46,319 nucleotides of DNA from a bacterium (lineage in GTDB: Bacteria; Patescibacteriota; Patescibacteriia; UBA9934): NCBI GenBank assembly GCA_027592325.1, contig JAQCKO010000008.1, forward strand, positions 1 to 46,319, read 5' to 3'. Each line of letters starts with the position of its first letter. The stretch's first letter is position 1. Positions 25,609 through 33,772 of the stretch are shown here, one piece after another. The position numbers were made by a program, and so were the translations under genes. The notes under the pieces were generated by a model, which saw only the letters and a program-made list of their open reading frames with translations, searched no databases and was not told where the DNA came from.

Positions 25609-26387
25609 GCTATTTGAGAAAAGGGTAACTTTAGCGAAAACTTTGGCGTTTGGTTGAGTAGCTCCGAGTTCGATAGTAAATATTGCATCAAACGACGTTT
25701 TTGTAGCGGTTCAGCTGTTTTATAAAGGTTTTCCGCATTTCTGCCGAGTTCTAAAATCTTTACGCCAAAATCATAATAATTGGCATCAGCTTTGTCTTGT
25801 TTCGACATAGCTTTATCAATCTCTTCAAGTCGTGCATTCCACTTATCGGACAGTTGGCTGTATCGTTCTTCTGAAATCTTTTCGTCCAGTCGGTCTTCAT
25901 ACATTTTGTCCAAACGTGTTTTGAGCGTCATGCGTTCAGCGGCAAGGTTCTCATAGATTTTGTCCTGCCATTCCCGTTTATCTCCTAACGACTGCTTCAA
26001 TGCGAGCTTCAAATACTTGAATCCTGTTTCAGAAATTTTCAGAGATGCCAAAAGATTGTGAACAGCCTCTTCGATATCTTTTTGCCGAATAGCTTTCTGC
26101 TGACACTTTATTTTGTATCTCGTGCAACGGTAGTAAATGTATCGCCCCTTTTTCAATTCAGCTGTAATGCCACGTCCGCACTCCCCGCAATGAAACATGC
26201 CACTAAACACGAACATGTTCTTCACGTCGTTGATTTTGTGTGTACAGGCACGCTTTCCGAGCTTATCTTGTACTTTGAGCCACGTTTCAAGGCTTATAAG
26301 CGCATCGTGTTGAGCGTTGTCGTGTACCTTTTTGTTCCAAATAAACTTCCCGATATAAAACGGATTCCGTAGCAGACTATAGTAAAT

Positions 26388-26663
26388 GTAACTGTAGAGA
26401 ACAGCGGTAAGGACACGATAACCATCGATTCATCCTTCTTTACCTTGGTCGACGATCAGGAACGAACGTTTAGTTATTCTACAGACGGTCAGACCGCCCT
26501 TCTCTCTGGTGGAAGTACTAACTTTTTCTTAAAACAAGTTCAGCCAAGCCTTTCGGCAACGGGTGACATTGTTTTTGAAATTCCCGCAGATGCTACAGGC
26601 TTGAAGTTCAACGTGAAGCCAGGAGTATTCAGCTCAAAGACTGCCACTATCAACCTTGAATAG
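26388..26663 (+). pseudogene. DUF4352-type extracellular domain, 5'-truncated
   Basis: The frame readable from 26388 gives VTVENSGKDTITIDSSFF, then LVDDQERTFSYSTDG and ATGDIVFEIPADATGLKF, the beta-sandwich pattern of DUF4352 (telomeric-repeat-binding-factor-like immunoglobulin fold) found on lipoproteins and anchored proteins. The N-terminal signal or anchor and the first strand are missing. The only starts are internal (TTG at 26445). It meets the truncated recombinase head to head, so a deletion or insertion joined two genes. An intact terminator remains downstream. Confidence 0.75.
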
Positions 26664-26690
26664 AAGAAGTGGGATCGAAACAGTATATTT

Positions 26691-26718
26691 AAAAGCGCCT
26701 GTACCATCGGGCGCTTTT
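26691..26718 (+). terminator. Terminator after the DUF4352 remnant
   Basis: AAAAGCGCC and GGCGCTTTT arms around TGTACCATCG; effective on both strands. Confidence 0.75.
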
Positions 26719-26878
26719 GATTTCTCCCCCACCTCTCACGCTCGGGGATACATAGATCGTGACGATAACTACGCAATGTATTCATTAAGAAAATCAATAT
26801 GTTGTGTATAAAGGTCGGGAGTTATCACCAGATGTAGTGTCGGTCCACTTTTTTCGTGCTACGATAAAGGAGCCTGAT

Positions 26879-27085
26879 ATGAATGCCTGCGCCAATGAGT
26901 ATCGATGCCGTTCCTGCCAAAAACTCTTGTTTAAAGCAGTCTTGGTGGAAGCTGACATTGAGGTGAAGTGCAAGTCGTGCAGGGAGGTAACAACTGTAAA
27001 AAAGTCCCAATTTAATAACCTTTTATGCATGATTGAATCGTGCCCTAACCGCATCCACTGCCCCTCAGCTCAACAGCCAGAATAA
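26879..27085 (+). CDS. Com-like zinc-finger protein
   Basis: A 68-residue protein from ATG at 26879 with AAAGGAG six bases upstream and a TGCTACGAT extended -10 near 26858. It has YRCRSCQKLLFKAVLV and IEVKCKSCREV, two CxxC knuckles spaced as in phage Mu Com translational regulators and related small zinc ribbons, plus a C-terminal CMIESCPNRIHCP segment with further cysteines. Com proteins bind mRNA and activate translation of an overlapping gene; here no mom-like gene follows, so the role is unknown. It could be cargo of the element whose remnant lies upstream. Confidence 0.75.
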   Translation: MNACANEYRCRSCQKLLFKAVLVEADIEVKCKSCREVTTVKKSQFNNLLCMIESCPNRIHCPSAQQPE

Positions 27086-27146
27086 ATCATCGCTCACTTC
27101 CCATAGAAGCCCTTGAGGCTCGCGAAAGCGGGTTTTTTATTTTTTT

Positions 27147-28991
27147 ATGAAGACCACATATCCAGACGTCGTAATTCAGGTACCAGTTTCTACTTCAGTA
27201 TCTGTCGATGCTATTAAGAGCGTTGACGAATATTTGGACAGATTAGATTGGCGAGTCCACGCGAACGCCAACCAAGGCTATTCGCTTGGTGGCATGATTT
27301 TGAACATTTCAGGGAAGATTATCGCGAACTATTGGTTACACAAGATTTATCCGGAAGATGTCCGTAATGCGCACATTGAAGGCGACATTCATATCCACGA
27401 TCTTGATATGTTCTCTGGCTACTGCGCTGGCTGGAGCTTACGACAGCTCCTCATTGAAGGCTTTAATGGCGTTTCTGGCAAGGTAGAATCCGCTCCCCCA
27501 AAACACTTCGATACCGCCATCGGTCAGATGGTGAATTTTCTCGGTACACTGCAAAACGAATGGGCAGGAGCTCAGGCATTCTCCTCTTTTGATACCTTCT
27601 TGGCCCCCTACGTAAAAATTGACGGTCTTAATTACGAACAGGTTCGCCAGGGTATCCAACAATTCGTATTCAATCTGAACGTTCCCTCACGCTGGGGCAT
27701 GCAGACTCCGTTTACAAACATCACCCTTGATTGGAACTGCCCCGAAGACATGCGGGAGCAGAAGCCGATTATTGGCGGTAAAGAGCAGCCTTTTACCTAT
27801 AGTGAATGTCAAAAGGAAATGGACGTCATCAACAGGGCCTATATTGATGTCATGTCAGCCGGCGACAGCAAGGGGCGCATCTTCACGTTCCCTATTCCTA
27901 CCTACAACATTACGAAAGACTTCGATTGGGATCATGAGAACGCTAAGGGCTTGTTTGAGATGACCGCCAAATACGGCATTCCGTACTTCCAGAATTTCAT
28001 CAATTCAAGTTTGAATCCAAGTGACGTGAGGAGCATGTGTTGCAGGCTGCAGCTCGACCTCCGGCAGTTGAAAGCCAGAGGCGGTGGACTCTTTGGTTCT
28101 GCAGAAATGACAGGGAGCGTCGGGGTCGTAACCATCAACCTTCCTCGGATTGCGTATCTATCGAAAGATAAGGAGGAATTCTTTGAGCGTCTTGGCAAAC
28201 TCATGGACTCAAGTAAAACAAGTCTTGAATTAAAACGTATCGCCGTACAGCAGAGTATCGATCGTGGCCTCTTGCCGTTCACTCGTCGCTATCTGCCTTC
28301 GCTCCGGAATCACTTCTCGACCATTGGGCTCAACGGAATGAACGAGGCCTGCACAAACATGCTCGGCAAAGAGCGGGATATTGCTTCTGAGGAAGGGAAA
28401 CTCTTCGCCATAGAGGTGCTGGATTTTATGCGTGAACGGCTCGTCGGTTATCAGGAAGAGACAGGACACATGTACAACCTTGAAGCAACGCCCGCAGAGG
28501 GAACCACCTATCGCTTTGCAAAAGAGGATAAAAAGCGTTTCCCGGATATTCTCCAAGCCGGAACAAGCGAAGCGCCGTATTACACCAATTCATCACATCT
28601 CCCCGTGGGCTATACGGACAACCCACTTGAAGCCCTACGCCACCAGGACGATCTCCAGACACGCTATACCGGCGGTACCGTTCTTCACCTTTTCCTTGGG
28701 GAAAGAATCCATGACTGGAAGACGTGTCGTGACTTTGTGAAGAAAGTAGTCGCTAACCACAGGCTTCCGTATATCACCGTCACCCCGACATTCAGTGTCT
28801 GTCCTACCCATGGCTATATCTCGGGCGAAGTGAAGACCTGTCCAACCTGCCAAGAGGGTTGTGAAGTCTGGTCTCGCGTAGTTGGCTATTTCCGTCCGGT
28901 CCAGGAATGGAACAAGGGTAAGAAGAGTGAATACGCCGAACGCGAAGAATATGTCCCTGTGACAGGTAACGAAGAAACCGTATGCGTATAG
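27147..28991 (+). CDS. nrdD: Anaerobic ribonucleoside-triphosphate reductase
   Basis: Encodes 614 residues. It makes deoxyribonucleotides using a glycyl radical. Visible features are GYSLGGMILNISGKI at the N-terminus, the HIEGDIHIHDLDMFSGYCAGW block, C-terminal metal-site cysteines (CPTHGY and TCPTC near 551-568) and the glycyl-radical segment RVVGYFRPVQEWN (about 577-589). The protein starts directly at the catalytic domain; the ~90-residue N-terminal ATP-cone of many class III enzymes is absent, so dATP feedback by that route is not expected. nrdG overlaps by 10 bp. No Shine-Dalgarno is visible; a T-rich stretch directly precedes the ATG. Confidence 0.96.
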   Translation: MKTTYPDVVIQVPVSTSVSVDAIKSVDEYLDRLDWRVHANANQGYSLGGMILNISGKIIANYWLHKIYPEDVRNAHIEGDIHIHDLDMFSGYCAGWSLRQLLIEGFNGVSGKVESAPPKHFDTAIGQMVNFLGTLQNEWAGAQAFSSFDTFLAPYVKIDGLNYEQVRQGIQQFVFNLNVPSRWGMQTPFTNITLDWNCPEDMREQKPIIGGKEQPFTYSECQKEMDVINRAYIDVMSAGDSKGRIFTFPIPTYNITKDFDWDHENAKGLFEMTAKYGIPYFQNFINSSLNPSDVRSMCCRLQLDLRQLKARGGGLFGSAEMTGSVGVVTINLPRIAYLSKDKEEFFERLGKLMDSSKTSLELKRIAVQQSIDRGLLPFTRRYLPSLRNHFSTIGLNGMNEACTNMLGKERDIASEEGKLFAIEVLDFMRERLVGYQEETGHMYNLEATPAEGTTYRFAKEDKKRFPDILQAGTSEAPYYTNSSHLPVGYTDNPLEALRHQDDLQTRYTGGTVLHLFLGERIHDWKTCRDFVKKVVANHRLPYITVTPTFSVCPTHGYISGEVKTCPTCQEGCEVWSRVVGYFRPVQEWNKGKKSEYAEREEYVPVTGNEETVCV

Positions 28992-29674
28992 CTGGCTATC
29001 AACCGCTCACACTCATTGACTATCCCGGACATGTAGCCTCAATTATTTTCACACAAGGCTGCCCGTTTAGGTGTGTCTATTGTCATAACCCGGAACTGAT
29101 ACCAAGTACGGGCGAAAACGAGCTCAGTGAAGAATCAATCCTTGAACAAATTAAACGGGATTCATCGATGCTTGATGGCGTTGTCGTAACCGGAGGTGAG
29201 CCGACCACGCATCCTGATCTTCCGAACTTCCTGAGAAAAATTAAAGACTTAGGGCTTAAAGTTAAACTTGATACTAACGGCGTAAACCCAAGGCTCATTG
29301 AAAGATGTTTGCAATTAGAGGTGGTTGATTTCTTCGCTATGGACGTTAAGCATCGTTGGGAAAAGTATAATGACGTTATTGGCGAAACGCCGGACATAGC
29401 TGTCGAGAACTGCCGAAAAACTTTTGAGATCATACAGGACGGCGGTATAGACCACGAATTCAGAACAACCATATATTCCACGCTCCACAATGAGGATGAT
29501 GTCATCTCAATCGCCGGCTATCTTCGCCCGGGAGAGGCGTATGCTCTTCAGCAGGTTCGTTACGAGAAAACCCTATCGCCCAATTTAGAACAGGCGTCTC
29601 CGCTTGACCTAGATAAAATAAAACTGATGATACAATCACGATTCCCTGAAGTGAAAGTCGAGATAAAAGTGTAA
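28982..29674 (+). CDS. nrdG: Anaerobic NTP reductase activase (radical SAM)
   Basis: Encodes 230 residues. GYQPLTLIDYPGHVASIIFT leads to the radical SAM cluster motif Cys27-x3-Cys31-x2-Cys34 (CPFRCVYC), then VVTGGEPTTHPDL (GGEP motif) and KLDTNGVNP. It generates the glycyl radical on NrdD using S-adenosylmethionine and a 4Fe-4S cluster. The gene overlaps nrdD by 10 bp, so the two are co-translated. The sequence is longer than E. coli NrdG (154 residues) and nearer to the pyruvate-formate-lyase-activase-like NrdG type. Intact. Confidence 0.95.
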   Translation: MRIAGYQPLTLIDYPGHVASIIFTQGCPFRCVYCHNPELIPSTGENELSEESILEQIKRDSSMLDGVVVTGGEPTTHPDLPNFLRKIKDLGLKVKLDTNGVNPRLIERCLQLEVVDFFAMDVKHRWEKYNDVIGETPDIAVENCRKTFEIIQDGGIDHEFRTTIYSTLHNEDDVISIAGYLRPGEAYALQQVRYEKTLSPNLEQASPLDLDKIKLMIQSRFPEVKVEIKV

Positions 29675-29681
29675 TTTAGGC

Positions 29682-29687
29682 TATACT
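29682..29687 (+). promoter_or_regulatory. -10 element of the DoxX gene
   Basis: TATACT ends 8 nt before the first ATG at 29696; leaderless type. Confidence 0.45.
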
Positions 29688-29695
29688 CTCATCAT

Positions 29696-30205
29696 ATGAA
29701 ACTCCAGAATATGAAACTCCAGACCGAACAGATTATTTGGGGAACACTCCGCCTTTCCATGGGTTGGATTTTCCTCTGGGCCTTCCTTGATAAAGTCTTC
29801 GGTCTGGGGTTTACCACCTCGCCAGAAAAAGCCTGGCTTGAGGGCGTTTCCCCGACCTACGGTTATCTCGCTAACGCCACCCACGGACCATTCGCAGGCA
29901 TCTTTAAAGCTATGGCAGGAATGGTGGTAGTTGACTGGCTTTTCATGGTTGGCCTGCTCCTTATTGGGCTCTCGCTCATGCTAGGTATCGGCGTACGCGT
30001 TGCCGCTTACTCAGGGTCTCTCTTGCTATTCTTCATGTTCTTGGCGGCTTCGCTGCCTCCCGAACACAACCCAATACTCGATGAGCATATTATCTATATT
30101 CTCATACTCCTTCTTATCGCTCGTAGACCGGTCGGAGCATGGTTGGGTTTTGGGGGTTGGTGGGCCAAGCAGCCAGTCGTAAAAAATAAGCCCTATCTGC
30201 TATAA
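29696..30205 (+). CDS. DoxX-family membrane protein
   Basis: Encodes 169 residues with four hydrophobic helices: about 14-38 (LRLSMGWIFLWAFLDKVFGLGF), 68-95, 97-118 and 128-144. This is the DoxX/TQO small-subunit type fold; relatives are linked to thiosulfate:quinone oxidoreductase or redox protection at the membrane. The first 15 bp (ATG AAA CTC CAG AAT) are duplicated at 29711, giving two in-frame ATGs, either of which could start translation. The conserved GVRVAAYSGSLLLFFMF segment supports the family. Partner subunits are not present in the window. Confidence 0.85.
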   Translation: MKLQNMKLQTEQIIWGTLRLSMGWIFLWAFLDKVFGLGFTTSPEKAWLEGVSPTYGYLANATHGPFAGIFKAMAGMVVVDWLFMVGLLLIGLSLMLGIGVRVAAYSGSLLLFFMFLAASLPPEHNPILDEHIIYILILLLIARRPVGAWLGFGGWWAKQPVVKNKPYLL

Positions 30206-30480
30206 CCCCGCTTCAAAATTCCTTATGGGCATGGTAGGCGAACGAAACGCTTTATCTTTCTTAAAAAGTCATACAAAGGGTTTTTCGAGTGTCGTGGCGG
30301 GATCCTTAAAATATCGCAAATAGCTTTGTGGGACCCAATGCTGCTTCTTTGGTTTATTTTCATCTTTCATATGGGAAACGCTCGCAGCTTATCATTATGA
30401 AGCAAACCCTGAAAGTGGTGGCTAAGACCAAGAAGCCAAATCAAAAAAGATTAAAAAGTAAAAAGCGAGCTGTAAAGTAA
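30206..30480 (+). other. Intergenic stretch with a possible 27-residue basic ORF
   Basis: The only coding hint is ATG at 30397 to TAA at 30478-30480, encoding a 27-residue, Lys/Arg-rich peptide (KKPNQKRLKSKKRAVK at its end). No ribosome site is seen; such composition can arise by chance in A-rich DNA. Nothing else recognisable lies between 30206 and 30396. Confidence 0.3.
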
Positions 30481-30494
30481 TTTATAAATACGAA

Positions 30495-30542
30495 GCCGCC
30501 CACCAGAGATGAGCGGCCCGTGCGGCGCTCGTGGTGGACGGC
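30495..30542 (-). terminator. Terminator of the MOSC gene
   Basis: GCCGCCCACCA (30495-30505) pairs with TGGTGGACGGC (30532-30542). On the minus strand it is followed by a short TTCGTATTTATAA run. Confidence 0.7.
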
Positions 30543-30562
30543 GTAGAGAGGATCCGAGGTCC

Positions 30563-31486
30563 TCAGATGGCCATCTTGTGGTTGGCGATGAACGGATGGC
30601 CCCGCCGGACGATCTCGACCTCGTCTCCGACATGGATCACTCCGGTGTTGGCGTGGTTGAGGTTCATGCCGAAGCAGACGTCGTTGCCGAAGCGGCGGTA
30701 CTCAGTGAGCGTCCGCAGGGGCTCACGTCCCTTGTTCACGCGCGCTCCCGTCTCCTGGTCGGTGCCGGTCACGATGCAACGCCCGCATCGCTTCATGCCG
30801 TAGAACACGACATCGCCGATTCTGAACTCCTGCCAGGTTTCTTCCTCGAACCCGTCTTTGCAGCCCTCGACGACGATATTCGGCCGGAACCGATCCATCG
30901 TCACCTCGTCCTCCTCCTTGTCTGCGAGGCGGATGTTGAGGCTGCGCAGCGACTCCACGCTCGTGAGAAGGAACGGGAAGCCATCCGCGAAGCTGGTGAG
31001 CACTCGCTCCGTATTCTCGTCACGCTGACCGCGAGAGAGGCGCTGCGTCGAGTCCGGCATGTGGACGAGCCGGACGCGCCGCTCGAGCACCATGCTCAGG
31101 CAATCGTCGATCCCGTCCTCACCGTCGTCGACGCTGTAGGCCACTACCGTGTCGCTCCAGACCGTGACGACCACAGGGTTGGCACGACTGGCGAGGTAGA
31201 GGGCGGGAACCACTCCAATCGCGCCGTTGTCGCCGCTCGCCCGCTGCTCCCATCCGAGGGCACTGAAGAGCAGATGCGTCGCGTTGCCGAAAATCTCGTA
31301 GCGAACCGCTACGGTTGCGAGCTTGGAGCACTCACGCTGGGTGATGAACCGTCCGTTCTCGTCGACCACCATGAGGCGGCGATCTCCGCGAAGGCCGGTC
31401 ACATCGACCGGGCTGACCGCGAGGCTATTGCCCCGCATCCCCTTTACGGGGTACTGAAAAAGACCGACAACCTTGATCCTGGACAT
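30563..31486 (-). CDS. MOSC domain protein (YcbX/mARC type)
   Basis: Encodes 307 residues. The N-terminal MOSC beta-barrel begins VVGLFQYPVKGMRGNSL and LRGDRRLMVVDENGRFITQR. The C-terminal MOSC domain carries FPFLLTSVESLRSLNIRL, RFRPNIVVEG and MKRCGRCIVTGTDQETG (about 231-247), with the conserved Cys that ligands molybdenum in mARC/YcbX reductases. Such enzymes reduce N-hydroxylated bases. The gene is GC-rich, has GGAGG before the ATG and its own strong terminator, and looks horizontally acquired. No molybdenum-cofactor biosynthesis gene is in the window, so cofactor supply is unclear. Confidence 0.92.
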   Translation of the reverse strand: MSRIKVVGLFQYPVKGMRGNSLAVSPVDVTGLRGDRRLMVVDENGRFITQRECSKLATVAVRYEIFGNATHLLFSALGWEQRASGDNGAIGVVPALYLASRANPVVVTVWSDTVVAYSVDDGEDGIDDCLSMVLERRVRLVHMPDSTQRLSRGQRDENTERVLTSFADGFPFLLTSVESLRSLNIRLADKEEDEVTMDRFRPNIVVEGCKDGFEEETWQEFRIGDVVFYGMKRCGRCIVTGTDQETGARVNKGREPLRTLTEYRRFGNDVCFGMNLNHANTGVIHVGDEVEIVRRGHPFIANHKMAI

Positions 31487-31646
31487 CCGAACCTCCGAGT
31501 TGGTTGCGAAACCTTACTAAAATAACGCCATTTTGTACAGAATGCCACCAAAACAGTTTTCAAAAATTGTGCGATTACTTCCGCGATCGTATAAATACAT
31601 GCGATCGCACCTTGGGGAGCCCCGGGTGGCCTTTTATCTCACTAAA

Positions 31647-31732
31647 GTTCTAACCTCGTTCACGAGCCCCTGCCAAATTTTCTTCACTAATTTTAGTGGA
31701 GAATTTTTGTTTGGGCGTGATGAGAACCGAAC
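31647..31732. repeat. Cassette-boundary element E1 (attC-like)
   Basis: Left arm GTTCTAACCTCGTTCACG then AGCCCCTGCC; right arm GGGCGTGATGAGAACCGAAC. The arms pair as GTTC/GAAC, CTCGT/ATGAG, CACG/CGTG and CCC/GGG with a bulged T and an internal loop. An inner hairpin CACTA-ATTT-TAGTG follows, then a T-run. A short ORF fragment (from 31542) reads into it without stopping at its TAA. Confidence 0.85.
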
Positions 31733-31790
31733 TTTTATTTTTCTAAACACATCTGGCCATGTATACATATTTTGGGTAGGCTATTTGCGT

Positions 31791-32492
31791 ATGAAAGCAT
31801 TTATCATTTGTGGCTATGGCATCCCCGAAAACGTCTCTCGTGACGTAAATTATACGACGTATCTTCATCTTATTTTCAATTCAATTTTTGAACAGGTGGC
31901 ACAGCAGGAAGCGGTTATCATTCCATGCGGAGGACCAACCAAGTGTGACCCTCCTTTTGTAGGCACGGAGGCGGAAGCTATTACCGACTACTTAACTGAA
32001 CTCGCCAAGCGTAATGAGGTTTCTGAACATGCAAAGAAGTGGATTTTTATTTCAGAGACAGAGTCCCTTTCCACGTTAGAGAATTTACTCTTTGCAAAAA
32101 AGATGCTCGATGACATTGCTTCTGTCGAGAAAATTACGATTTTCTGTGAGAAAACGAGAGAGAAGAGAGTACAAGCGTTTGCAGATAAGATTTTTGATAA
32201 AAGTGTCTCGGTTTCAGCGATTGACTTTGACATAAGCAAAAATAGATACCTTGATTCAGATACGTTGAATACAAAAGAAGACCTCGCAATGAAGGAGGGA
32301 CTATGGACTCTCCAAGAGTTGGAACGTCTTGAAAAACATCATGAGTTTTTTGAGAAAAAATTTGAATTCCTACGACGCCGTCAATCTGAAGGTCTGTCTC
32401 ATGTTGATGCTGTGAAAGAATGGTTTGAAAATCAGCAAGATGTTATTCGAGAATTGATGCCAGACCACCCATTTCTGCAAGAATCAAGCTAA
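31791..32492 (+). CDS. YdcF/DUF218-like protein
   Basis: From ATG at 31791 encodes 233 residues: MKAFIICGYGIPENVSRD, then VIIPCGGPTKCDPPFVGTEA and WIFISETESLSTLENLLFAKK. This matches the DUF218 pattern (nucleotide-like pocket with GG and TEA motifs and an S-TL-NL helix) of YdcF-type proteins, some of which act on the envelope or bind S-adenosylmethionine. The C-terminal ~70 residues are a charged helical extension (QELERLEKHHEFFEKKFEFL). A longer frame from 31533 is open but runs through element E1 and is rejected. Single gene between E1 and E2. Confidence 0.8.
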   Translation: MKAFIICGYGIPENVSRDVNYTTYLHLIFNSIFEQVAQQEAVIIPCGGPTKCDPPFVGTEAEAITDYLTELAKRNEVSEHAKKWIFISETESLSTLENLLFAKKMLDDIASVEKITIFCEKTREKRVQAFADKIFDKSVSVSAIDFDISKNRYLDSDTLNTKEDLAMKEGLWTLQELERLEKHHEFFEKKFEFLRRRQSEGLSHVDAVKEWFENQQDVIRELMPDHPFLQESS

Positions 32493-32499
32493 GACAAGG

Positions 32500-32584
32500 G
32501 TTCTAACCTCGCTTACGAGCCCCTGCCAAATTTTCTTCACTAATTTTAGTGGAGATTATTTGTTTATATTAATGAGAATCACAC
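32500..32584. repeat. Cassette-boundary element E2
   Basis: GTTCTAACCTCGCTTACG, AGCCCCTGCC, and the same inner hairpin as E1; right arm ATGAGAATCACAC is more diverged. It begins 8 bp after the DUF218-like stop codon. Confidence 0.85.
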
Positions 32585-32621
32585 TTTTTCAATTTATTAA
32601 ACAAATCTGGCTATGTGTTCG

Positions 32622-32672
32622 TAAAAAGAAGAAGACCCCGCACCGTCCCTTTTGTCTGGGATAGTGCGAGGC
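32622..32672 (-). terminator. Terminator, shared type, copy 1
   Basis: Minus strand: GGCCTCGCACTATCCC pairs with GGGACGGTGCGGGGTC-type arm, then TCTTCTTCTTTTT. Almost the same stem occurs at 37211-37262 and a related one at 34282-34332. Confidence 0.85.
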
Positions 32673-32678
32673 CAGTAG

Positions 32679-33140
32679 CTACCTCACGTGCGTGATGATG
32701 GTTTCGATGAGTTCCCCGAACTGGTCGAGGCACTCTTCCATCGAGGTGTAGATGAGCTCGATCGGGTAGATGCTCGATGTTCCGTGCACCCCCACCATCA
32801 GGTGGACAGCGAGAATGCCACGAGCCATGAGCATATCGGTCAGGCGTCGCACTTGCGGGACGCTGTCCGGACCGTCGTCGCAAAGCGTCAGGAGTACCTT
32901 TCGCTTGTGCTCGGACTGTGCGAGCGCTGGGCCGACGATCTGCAGCATGTGCGTATCGCTGTTGCCCATGCCTGTCTGGTGAGCTACGAATCCGCTATTC
33001 GGATCCGGTGGACCGTAGTCATACACACCCGAATCGTCGAAGCACCACACCCGACCGGATGCCCCTTCGCCGAGCGCTTTGATCGCTTCGCAGAAAAGCT
33101 TCGCGATTTGCTTGGCGCGTTCCAGCTTTTCACCGTCAAT
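32679..33140 (-). pseudogene. VWA-domain protein lacking its MIDAS start
   Basis: GC-rich frame on the minus strand. It reads IDGEKLERAKQIAKLFCEAI, then RVWCFDDSGVYDYGP, MGNSDTHMLQIVGPALA and HKRKVLLTLCDDGPDS, the order of a von Willebrand A domain of the CobT or BatA sort with the second MIDAS strand. The first strand with DxSGSxx, which should lie just before IDGEKL, is absent; upstream sequence becomes AT-rich and no ATG, GTG or TTG with a ribosome site precedes the homology (only a GTG at 33050, inside the fold). It seems cut off where the phosphatase gene begins. The downstream terminator is intact. Confidence 0.7.
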
Positions 33141-33173
33141 ATGGTACAGTATTTCTGAAAATATCCTCTATTT

Positions 33174-33731
33174 ATGAAAAGAGTATCTCTATTTCGTCAT
33201 TCTACGAAAAATGGGATTGGTGACTCGGAATTAAGCCCAGAAGGCATTGAATTAGCTAAAAAAATAGGACAAAAATTGAGAGGGCAAGAATTTACACGCC
33301 TCTACATTAGTCCACTTTCACGCTCTGGCGCAACCATGAAAGCTATGGCTGAAGGTGCTGGCGATTTTCCCGAGCAAGAACCAAAACTTTTTCCTCCCCA
33401 TGGCGTTAGTGCAACACCTGACGGGATGGCACTTTGGCAAGGGGTTTGTCACGAAGCTGAAAAAGTTGGAGAAGACATGATGCAAGCTGCTCTCAATCAG
33501 GATGCTGAAGTGGCGAACAAAGTGGCACATGACGGCGCTGAAGCATTTCAAACATGGATTGCAACTCTTCCCGAAAACGCAAACGTCCTTGTTGTTCACC
33601 ATAGTCCGTTTCTCGAATTGATAGCTTACGGGCTCTTTGGAGAGGTTATGCCACAATTGCAGCCATGCGAAGGATTCCAAGTTGTTGAAGAAAACGGAGT
33701 ACTGAAAATGAAAAAAGTATTTAGAGAATGA
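33174..33731 (+). CDS. Histidine phosphatase family protein
   Basis: Encodes 185 residues. LFRHSTKNG at the N-terminus carries the phospho-acceptor His (RHS instead of the common RHG). LSPEGIELAKKIGQKLRG and LYISPLSRSGATMKAM follow in the standard order, and VVHHSPFLELI near 140 holds the second catalytic His. Members are phosphoglycerate-mutase-like phosphatases with varied substrates. The conserved order and catalytic residues suggest activity. It sits between the broken VWA gene and element E3 and is AT-rich and host-like in codon use. Confidence 0.9.
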   Translation: MKRVSLFRHSTKNGIGDSELSPEGIELAKKIGQKLRGQEFTRLYISPLSRSGATMKAMAEGAGDFPEQEPKLFPPHGVSATPDGMALWQGVCHEAEKVGEDMMQAALNQDAEVANKVAHDGAEAFQTWIATLPENANVLVVHHSPFLELIAYGLFGEVMPQLQPCEGFQVVEENGVLKMKKVFRE

Positions 33732-33772
33732 TTTTTTAAACCAAAACTGGCTCTGTATCCGCACAAACAAGG

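Larger units (their letters stand above)
25428..26390 (-). pseudogene. Large serine recombinase, 5'-truncated
   Basis: Reading the minus strand from about 26390: YIYYSLLRNPFYIGKFIWNK (recombinase domain), then GMFHCGECGRGITAELKKG and YYRCTRYKIKCQQK, a zinc ribbon with CxxC pairs, then a long coiled coil ending KFSLKLPFSQIAKH. The N-terminal resolvase catalytic domain with its serine nucleophile is absent; homology stops at ~26388, where a DUF4352 protein begins on the other strand. The frame stays open across the tRNA-Trp gene and its terminator to a stop at 25428, giving a meaningless tail; the true C-terminus was probably near 25590. This is a remnant of an integrative element next to a tRNA gene, not a functional recombinase. 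Confidence 0.85.

Noticed and set aside
26720-26850. Minus-strand 23-residue frame ending TPDLYTQHIDFLNEYIA
   Set aside because: It looks protein-like and precedes a bidirectional terminator, but is too short and has an upstream in-frame stop; possibly a remnant, not supportable.
30509-31525. Long plus-strand ORF opposite the MOSC gene
   Set aside because: It is a shadow frame created by GC-rich codon use of the real minus-strand gene, which has domain support and a ribosome site.
31533-31790. N-terminal extension of the DUF218-like protein
   Set aside because: The extra 86 residues run through element E1 and have no family similarity.
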